Assembly (NCBI GenBank): GCA_903917705.1
Contig: CAIXBQ010000088.1
Coordinates: forward strand, 1-40,521
Reading direction: 5' to 3'
Source of the DNA: an uncultured Verrucomicrobia subdivision 3 bacterium
GTDB lineage: Bacteria > Verrucomicrobiota > Verrucomicrobiia > Limisphaerales > UBA11358
Length of the DNA stretch: 40,521 nucleotides
Part shown: piece by piece, positions 34,811 through 40,521 of the stretch
Position numbering within the stretch: the first letter of the stretch is position 1
Layout: each line of letters starts with the position of its first letter
The notes under the pieces: model-generated
The model's database searches: none
The model's input: only the letters and a program-made list of their open reading frames with translations
Told to the model about the DNA's origin: nothing
Made by a program: the position numbers and the translations under genes

Positions 34811-35091
34811 GGTGGAAGTGAAATGGGACTCAAAAATGGCGCATTAGTCGGCTCGCCATTTTTGGTGTAACGCGCAGTTAATCGCCGCGCCCATGCCAGC
34901 CCGTGCTGAAATTCAAAAGTGCGGAGATAACCTCCCGCAACGCCGCGCGCCACCAAACGCGAATCGGCGCGCTGCGCCAGCTTCCGGGCAAGGAGCGGCG
35001 AGCGGGTTTGCACCCAGGAGACGCCGGGGGCAACCCGCCAAGCGGAAAGTATGCGGTCGCGGATGGTGTCGTGATGGTCGAAGGGGTTCAT
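34684..35091 (-). CDS. Small hypothetical element protein
   Basis: This 135-residue frame begins with MNPFDHHDTIRDRILSAW and has a protein-like first 90 residues rich in Arg and Leu. The last 40 residues overlap the start of the primase-like gene in another frame and are rich in Pro and Ser, so the true C terminus, or one of the two starts, is in doubt. I do not recognise it. Its place between the excisionase-like and primase-like genes suggests a replication or control role. Confidence 0.5.
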   Translation of the reverse strand: MNPFDHHDTIRDRILSAWRVAPGVSWVQTRSPLLARKLAQRADSRLVARGVAGGYLRTFEFQHGLAWARRLTARYTKNGEPTNAPFLSPISLPPCRNTQSVSHGRLPPKGVAGSASKFSPVPPTAAAMHNSPSTP

Positions 35092-35121
35092 AATTTTGAA
35101 GTGTGGCTTGGCATTGGTGAA

Positions 35122-35394
35122 TTATTCGATGCCGCCACGTTGGAAGCGGAGCAAAGCGAGTTCGACACTGGGCATGTGGAACAAAAGGCGGCGTCCACCC
35201 GGCATTTTGATGGCCGGGAGGTGTCCCTTCTTGATTTCTTCACGCAGGGTGCGTTCGCCCAAGGGCACGGCGGCGGCTAGGCCGGGGAAGTCCGTGAAAC
35301 GTGGCGGTAGTGGTATTTGTGGTTTGGTCAGGCATTTTGCCTGGTCAACGGTAAGGGTGCCCTGTGTCGCGGGGTCGGCGTTATTTGTATTCAC
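35122..35394 (-). CDS. Excisionase-like HTH protein
   Basis: This 90-residue protein has a MerR/AlpA-type helix-turn-helix of the HTH_17 group at about 44-75 (LGERTLREEIKKGHLPAIK, then GGRRLLF). Such proteins bind next to att sites to direct excision or repress element genes. It lies between the unknown protein gene and the small hypothetical gene on the same strand, 30 bases before the latter. Confidence 0.75.
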   Translation of the reverse strand: MNTNNADPATQGTLTVDQAKCLTKPQIPLPPRFTDFPGLAAAVPLGERTLREEIKKGHLPAIKMPGGRRLLFHMPSVELALLRFQRGGIE

Positions 35395-35520
35395 ACCTCT
35401 GCGCTGTCGTTTCCCGAAGGAAGCGGCAAAGAGGGCGCAAAAAGCGGTTTTATCAGGTAATTACTACGATAATGACGTTCCAAATCCGTTCCACGCCCTT
35501 AAAAGGGTGACGAGTTCCAA

Positions 35521-36693
35521 TCAACCGCAATCTTCCGCATCGTCAGCCTTGTGACCGCCAAGGTCGCGGTCGGTTCGTCCGCCCAGTTCCTGTTCCTGTT
35601 CTGCATTTTCTAAAGTAATCGTTTCAGCCGATGGCGTGGCGTGCTTGCTCGTGTCGTAGTTCGCAGCTTTCACGGCGGCAGGGCCTTTTCCGCGTGGTTG
35701 GAGTTGGCCACGCGATTCCAGTTCCTTGCGGATGATTGACAGCCAGCGCCAGACCGTCGTGCGGCCGGGGGAATCTGGATCACGGAGCGCCCGGAAAAGA
35801 GGGAGCGACTGCACTGCCATTAACGCTTGGTCTGTGGTCGGGAATTTCCTGACGTGCTTTTCCGTCAAACAATATTCAACAAATTCCTTCGGCACATCTT
35901 GCTTTATGGCAGCATTTTTTGCGTCGGCAATGCTGGGGTTGGCATACAGGTCGGCGACTTCGGTCGCCTTGGCCACTTCCTTGGCGGCAGCTTGGAGTTG
36001 CTCTGCCACTGCCGCACCCTGCGCGTTGTTCTTGGCAGCCTTTTCTTCGAGGGCCGTTCTTTTCCGAATCAGTTCATCCTCACGGGCGGCGTGCCCAGGG
36101 GAAAGTTTCCGTTCATCCGTGGTCAGCGGACTTTTGAGGCACGCAGCCAGGTAAACAGTTTGGAATTTCTCGCCAAGGTAGCAGTCGGCCCGAAAGCGGA
36201 TGCCATCGAGGTCAGGCCGTCGCACTTTCAGACAACCATTGCTCTCACTTTGACCCGCCAGCTTAAACACGTTAGACCCGTCGGAAATCACGTTGTCGCA
36301 GTTGAGCCATTGCCTTTCCAACTCCGGCGTGCGATGACGCAGCCAAAGCAGGAAAATCCCCATGTCATTCAGCCAAGCCTCCCACGTCAAGTTGCAGTTG
36401 ATCAAATCGTGCAGTCCAGCATAGTGATCCAGGCGCATTTGTTCCACTTCGTCAGGATGTTGTTCGATGAGTGAACCAGGAAAGCCCCAGCGAACCGGCC
36501 AGATTTCAATGTGGTCGCTCAAGGGCGGCTTGGGCACTGTCTGCGCCAATGAATCACAAACCGGCACAAGCACAACAGCGGTGTCGTCCGCCAAAAAGCG
36601 CCAGGGGTTTTCGCCGGATGTGGTGTGAAATTGAAGTTGCTCCGGTTCGGCGGAGAGTTCAAAGATGATTTGGGCTGACAATGGATTGCTCAT
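35521..36693 (-). CDS. Unknown element protein coupled to the integrase
   Basis: This 390-residue protein has no domain I recognise. The N-terminal half is rich in Trp and acidic residues. A helical, Ala/Lys/Glu-rich stretch (about 205-250) may be a coiled coil. A basic segment (about 318-345, TTVWRWLSIIRKELESRG) could bind DNA, and the tail is acidic and low in complexity. Its start overlaps the integrase stop as ATGA, so the two are made together. It could be a recombination cofactor or a cargo protein. Confidence 0.7.
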   Translation of the reverse strand: MSNPLSAQIIFELSAEPEQLQFHTTSGENPWRFLADDTAVVLVPVCDSLAQTVPKPPLSDHIEIWPVRWGFPGSLIEQHPDEVEQMRLDHYAGLHDLINCNLTWEAWLNDMGIFLLWLRHRTPELERQWLNCDNVISDGSNVFKLAGQSESNGCLKVRRPDLDGIRFRADCYLGEKFQTVYLAACLKSPLTTDERKLSPGHAAREDELIRKRTALEEKAAKNNAQGAAVAEQLQAAAKEVAKATEVADLYANPSIADAKNAAIKQDVPKEFVEYCLTEKHVRKFPTTDQALMAVQSLPLFRALRDPDSPGRTTVWRWLSIIRKELESRGQLQPRGKGPAAVKAANYDTSKHATPSAETITLENAEQEQELGGRTDRDLGGHKADDAEDCG

Positions 36694-38021
36694 TTGGCGG
36701 CAGCTTTCGGTTGCGGAGTTTCAGTGGCGTTCCCGGCCTTGGCGGGTTTCACGGCAAACCAGGCCAGCGCCTCCTTCTTCGTGGCCAATCCCTTGTAATG
36801 CGCGTGAATCATCGCGGGCGAGTTGCCAGCTTGAGCGGCGGTCAGATTTTCGTTGGAGTAGCGCGCAAAGTGAAAGCTGCAAAAGGCGTGGCGCAGTCCA
36901 TTTTTCCGGGCTGGGATTTTGTGCGGTTCGCGAATCGCAGCAAATTGCGCGTGAAAAGTATCCCGGTGTTGAGTCCACAGCGGGCCTTTCTTGTCCCGAT
37001 ACGGGCGCAGCCATGCGGCCAAGGCGGGAACCATCGTCACCAAGCGCCGGCTGCGAGTCTTGGCTTTCAACGCTGTGATTTCGATATGGCCAGGCACACG
37101 GAAAACATCTTCCCACGTCAACCGCATCGCCTCCTGCTGCCGCAGGCCGGCCAGTCCGCAAAGGGCGATGATTGGACGCATGGTGTCGTCGGCGGACATC
37201 AAGAGCGTCTCCAACTCGGTGGGCCGGAAGAAGTCCGTATCTGCGCCCATAACGGTTTCGCGTTCCATGCCCACCGCTTCCAGCAAACGGTGATTTTGGG
37301 ACAAATAGTCATTTTTGATCGCCCAACGGAAAAACATGGCGAGGGTGGCGCGGATGTGATTCCGGCTCTTGGCCGCAAGGTCGGCGCGCTTCTTGTTGGA
37401 GAAATACAGGTCAAGGTGTTCCTTGCCGAGATCGCAGACCGCGTGACCGGGGAATTCGGCGGCGAAGTTACGGAGCCACAGTCCCGTGTTGTAGGTGTAG
37501 GTGGCCGACAGTTGCGCCCGTTTGCCGTCTTTGGATTTGGTCTTTGTCTCCCGTGCGGAGACAAATTCCTCCACGGCGACGGACAAGTCCACACGCTTGA
37601 CCGTTGCCACAGTGCCCAAGAACCCAGCCACGGCCACGGACAGCGGGCGTTCCCCCAGTCGGCGGACGGCGGCGAGGTATTCAGTGACGACCTGAATCGG
37701 GGTAACCGTTTTTCCGGTTTCGCGCCGGTAGGCATCAAGGGCGTCGCGGACTGCCAGTGCGCTGCGGGCTTCCCCTGGGGTCAGAGCGGCTACTTGCGAA
37801 CCCTGCGCCAATTCCTTGGCGCGTTGTTCGGCGTATTCCCTGGCACCACCTTCGCCGGCAAAACGCTGAAACGACTTCGCCATGCGCTTACCCGCCACCA
37901 TCCACGTCACACGGTATGAGGGATAGGGATTGCGGCAATCCTTGCCGGGAGCCTTGGGTTTGTAAATTCTGGCGAGGATCGGACCGTTTTTCCGATGCCT
38001 GACCTTATGGGGCCATTTCAT
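36690..38021 (-). CDS. Tyrosine-recombinase integrase
   Basis: This 443-residue site-specific recombinase probably inserted the element at tRNA-Gln. Catalytic residues visible are R294 in GLRQQEAMRL, a lysine near 319-321, R377-H378 in NGLRHAF and the nucleophile Y409 in HAHYKGL. The box II His and the later His of the GH motif are both Asn (N374, N400), a change seen in some integrase groups. The ATG at 38021 has a GGAG site about 9 bases upstream; the frame stays open through the tRNA, but that longer start is not credible. An N-terminal Arm-type domain precedes a core-binding region at about 140-240. Confidence 0.9.
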   Translation of the reverse strand: MKWPHKVRHRKNGPILARIYKPKAPGKDCRNPYPSYRVTWMVAGKRMAKSFQRFAGEGGAREYAEQRAKELAQGSQVAALTPGEARSALAVRDALDAYRRETGKTVTPIQVVTEYLAAVRRLGERPLSVAVAGFLGTVATVKRVDLSVAVEEFVSARETKTKSKDGKRAQLSATYTYNTGLWLRNFAAEFPGHAVCDLGKEHLDLYFSNKKRADLAAKSRNHIRATLAMFFRWAIKNDYLSQNHRLLEAVGMERETVMGADTDFFRPTELETLLMSADDTMRPIIALCGLAGLRQQEAMRLTWEDVFRVPGHIEITALKAKTRSRRLVTMVPALAAWLRPYRDKKGPLWTQHRDTFHAQFAAIREPHKIPARKNGLRHAFCSFHFARYSNENLTAAQAGNSPAMIHAHYKGLATKKEALAWFAVKPAKAGNATETPQPKAAAK

Positions 38022-38101
38022 GTTTGCCTCTCCAAAACCCGGCGGTTTCTGTGTCAGAAGCGTGTTAGAGATTTTTAATTTCTCATTTTCCTCAACAATA
38101 G

Positions 38102-38175
38102 TGGCTGTCCGACATGGATTCGAACCATGAATAACGCCTCCAAAGGGCGCTGTGTTACCATTACACCATCGGACA
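38102..38175 (-). tRNA. tRNA-Gln(TTG), CCA encoded
   Basis: The minus strand folds as a complete cloverleaf: 7-bp acceptor stem TGTCCGA/TCGGACA, a D arm with GTAATGGTAAC, anticodon loop CTTTGGA with anticodon TTG, and a T arm with GGTTCGAATCC. It ends in discriminator G and an encoded CCA. Its 3' end faces the integrase gene, the usual setting for tRNA-targeted integration. The intact sequence means the element restored the gene on entry. Confidence 0.95.
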
Positions 38176-38258
38176 AGAGTCAATAAACTAAACCTTTCGT
38201 TTCCCCGGCGCAAAGCGAAAGTTTTCCGGCAGCAAAGCAGACCGCCAAAAATTCATTC

Positions 38259-38286
38259 TTGTCATCGCCGCGTTCTTTGATAGTTT
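38259..38286 (+). promoter_or_regulatory. Candidate rpmE promoter
   Basis: TTGTCA (38259-38264) and TAGTTT (38281-38286) are 16 bases apart, and the -10 box ends 14 bases before the rpmE ATG. The match to sigma-70 consensus is moderate. No L31-type autoregulatory or zinc-regulator site was recognised. Confidence 0.3.
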
Positions 38287-38300
38287 TACAGCCCTTTTTT

Positions 38301-38546
38301 ATGAAGACAGACATTCATCCCAAATATGTGGACGCCGAGATTCGTTGTGCCTGCGGCAACGTCATCAAGACGCGCTCGACCCGCTCGACCATCATCGTCG
38401 GCATCTGCAACGTCTGCCATCCGTTTTACACCGGCCAGCAGAAGTTTGTGGACACTGCCGGCCGCGTGGACAAATTTCAGCAACGCGCCGCCAAAACCCT
38501 GGCCGCTCAGGCTGAACACGCCGCCAAGAAAAAGAAAAAGGTTTAG
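38301..38546 (+). CDS. rpmE: 50S ribosomal protein L31, zinc-binding form
   Basis: This 81-residue protein of the large ribosomal subunit begins [20 protein letters not shown]. Zinc ligands C16, C18, C36 and C39 are all present, so this is the zinc-containing (C+) form. The C terminus is extended by a Lys-rich tail. I chose the ATG at 38301; an in-frame start 42 bases earlier adds an unlikely leader. It is followed by a strong terminator. Confidence 0.97.
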   Translation: MKTDIHPKYVDAEIRCACGNVIKTRSTRSTIIVGICNVCHPFYTGQQKFVDTAGRVDKFQQRAAKTLAAQAEHAAKKKKKV

Positions 38547-38560
38547 TTGCTTTCCCGCCA

Positions 38561-38607
38561 CCGCCCGCCGGCCGCGATCACTGCGGACGGCGGGCGGTTG
38601 TATTTTT
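38561..38607 (+). terminator. Strong rho-independent terminator after rpmE
   Basis: A perfect 10-bp stem (38561-38570 pairing with 38588-38597) encloses a further 4-bp inner stem, and the sequence continues TTGTATTTTT. This is a textbook terminator for the rpmE transcript and separates it from prfA. Confidence 0.9.
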
Positions 38608-38685
38608 CCCACCCGGTTACTTGGCGACATACGATTGACGCAATTGGGGCCGATTCATTCGTGATTGGCCAATCAGCTATCCCAA

Positions 38686-39765
<1,080 letters not shown>

Positions 39766-39816
39766 CGCACGGCCGATGAAGCTTGGCGTGAGCCCCGGCG
39801 CCCCACGACAAATAAA

Positions 39817-40383
39817 ATGAATACGATTAAAGGACTGATTTTCGACTGCGACGGCACGCTGGCTGACACCATGCCGCTGCACTGGCATGCCTGGCAGATG
39901 ATCACCCAGCGTCACAATCTTCATTTTCCTGAAGATCGTTTTTATTCGCTCGGGGGCGTGCCGTCACGCGACATTTTGAAAATGCTCGCGGAAGAACAAG
40001 GCCGTTCACTCGACCACATCGCCGTGGCGCACGAAAAGGAAAATGCGTATCTGCCGCTCATGGCCCAAGTCGAACCGATTCATGCCGTGGTCGAAATCGC
40101 AAAGGCAAATCTCGGCAAGCTGCCGATGGCCGTCGCATCCGGCGGCACCCAGCCGATCATTATGGGAGTGCTGGAACACTTGAAAATCCGGCAGTTTTTT
40201 GATGCCGTGGTGACCAGCGAAATGGTGAAGAAACAAAAACCCGCGCCCGATATTTTCCTTGAGGCGGCGCGACGCATCGGCGTGGCCCCGAAATTCTGCC
40301 GCGCCTACGAGGACACCGACCTCGGCCTGCAAGCCATCCGGGCGGCCGGCATGGAGGCGGTGGACGTGAGACAGCTGCTTTAG
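39817..40383 (+). CDS. HAD-superfamily phosphatase/phosphomutase-like protein
   Basis: This 188-residue HAD hydrolase is of the YqaB/beta-phosphoglucomutase subgroup. Motif I is D10-C-D12-GT, motif II is the S of VASGG, motif III the K of KKQKPAPD, and motif IV is YEDTDLGLQA. The small helical cap (about 20-85) fits sugar-phosphate substrates such as fructose-1-phosphate. A 51-base gap separates it from prfA, so the two may share a transcript. The exact substrate is unknown. Confidence 0.87.
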   Translation: MNTIKGLIFDCDGTLADTMPLHWHAWQMITQRHNLHFPEDRFYSLGGVPSRDILKMLAEEQGRSLDHIAVAHEKENAYLPLMAQVEPIHAVVEIAKANLGKLPMAVASGGTQPIIMGVLEHLKIRQFFDAVVTSEMVKKQKPAPDIFLEAARRIGVAPKFCRAYEDTDLGLQAIRAAGMEAVDVRQLL

Positions 40384-40521
40384 CCCGGATATTTCATAGC
40401 GAGGTTTGATTTTTGGAAAAAGAGGCCTGAGAACGGGAAAAAGTGGCAACCGAGATTGCTTTCGATGAGGTGGCCAAGTTCCGGCGATGAAAATTGGCTG
40501 AGCGCGCCGTTTTTGGAGACA
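40384..40521. other. Non-coding tail of the window
   Basis: No gene is supported. The segment beginning CCCGGATATTTCATAG just after the HAD stop looks like the end of an insertion sequence (an IS1380-type terminal repeat is my guess from memory), whose body would lie beyond the window. This cannot be tested from the sequence given. Confidence 0.2.

Larger units (their letters stand above)
32961..38101 (-). mobile_element. Integrated genetic element beside tRNA-Gln
   Basis: A run of minus-strand genes starts next to the 3' end of tRNA-Gln with a tyrosine integrase and continues with an unknown protein, an excisionase-like protein, a small unknown, a primase-like protein and a RecA-like ATPase. 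No conjugation, capsid or cargo genes are visible, so it is a small replicative or decayed element. The right end is set at the tRNA. The left end is a guess at the ATPase stop: I did not find a second copy of the tRNA 3' sequence by eye. Confidence 0.65.

Noticed and set aside
36681..37919. 412-codon plus-strand frame opposite the integrase
   Set aside because: A shadow of the integrase, whose catalytic residues are visible on the minus strand.
38120..38213. Upstream extension of the integrase frame through the tRNA
   Set aside because: The tRNA cloverleaf explains this sequence, and the ATG at 38021 has its own GGAG site.

Overview
This window most likely comes from a member of the Verrucomicrobiota, perhaps a Pedosphaera/Limisphaerales-type soil or water bacterium. 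The clues are the moderately high GC content, exosortase-type exopolysaccharide (EPS) genes, few strong Shine-Dalgarno sites and the general family mix. This is an inference from gene content, not a database match. There is one tRNA, for Gln, and no rRNA or CRISPR array.

Layout. (1) 1-1703: an IS4-type transposase and a coding remnant. (2) 1704-16520: EPS genes on several transcripts. On the minus strand, in transcription order, these are a WecG-type glycosyltransferase carrying two STAS domains, a GT4 enzyme, an ExeA-like ATPase, a very large Wzz/P-loop/SLBB fusion, a second SLBB export lipoprotein and a GH26 hydrolase. A further minus-strand group holds a sugar oxidoreductase, a sugar aminotransferase and a GT2 enzyme. 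On the plus strand are an O-antigen ligase/polymerase and a small membrane protein. (3) 15402-30815: one compact minus-strand run of 15 genes in which 13 of 14 junctions are 4-base ATGA overlaps. It encodes four glycosyltransferase-type proteins (three GT4-like, one GT2), a uridine-kinase-like protein, an initiating phosphoglycosyl transferase and its degenerate companion, two STAS proteins, an RsbW/GAF/PP2C protein, a response regulator, a CBS-type pyrophosphatase, an alkaline-phosphatase-superfamily enzyme, a Wzx flippase and a nucleotidyltransferase-like protein. (4) 30957-32850: a GH16 hydrolase and a LysR regulator. (5) 32961-38101: an integrated element next to tRNA-Gln with a tyrosine integrase, an unknown protein, an excisionase-like protein, a primase-like protein and a RecA-like ATPase. 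(6) 38301-40383: the housekeeping genes rpmE and prfA, and a HAD phosphatase.

How it fits together. The sugar genes form a Wzy-dependent EPS pathway: initiation on undecaprenyl phosphate, chain building, flipping, polymerisation, export and possible trimming by GH26/GH16. A complete partner-switching module (RsbW-like kinase domain, SpoIIE-type phosphatase, STAS proteins, response regulator) lies inside the EPS operon, and a biosynthetic glycosyltransferase in the same locus itself carries two STAS domains. I infer that polysaccharide synthesis is controlled directly by Ser/Thr-type partner switching. The Wzz-linked kinase-like domain has lost residues needed for tyrosine-kinase activity. This combination is the most interesting system in the window.
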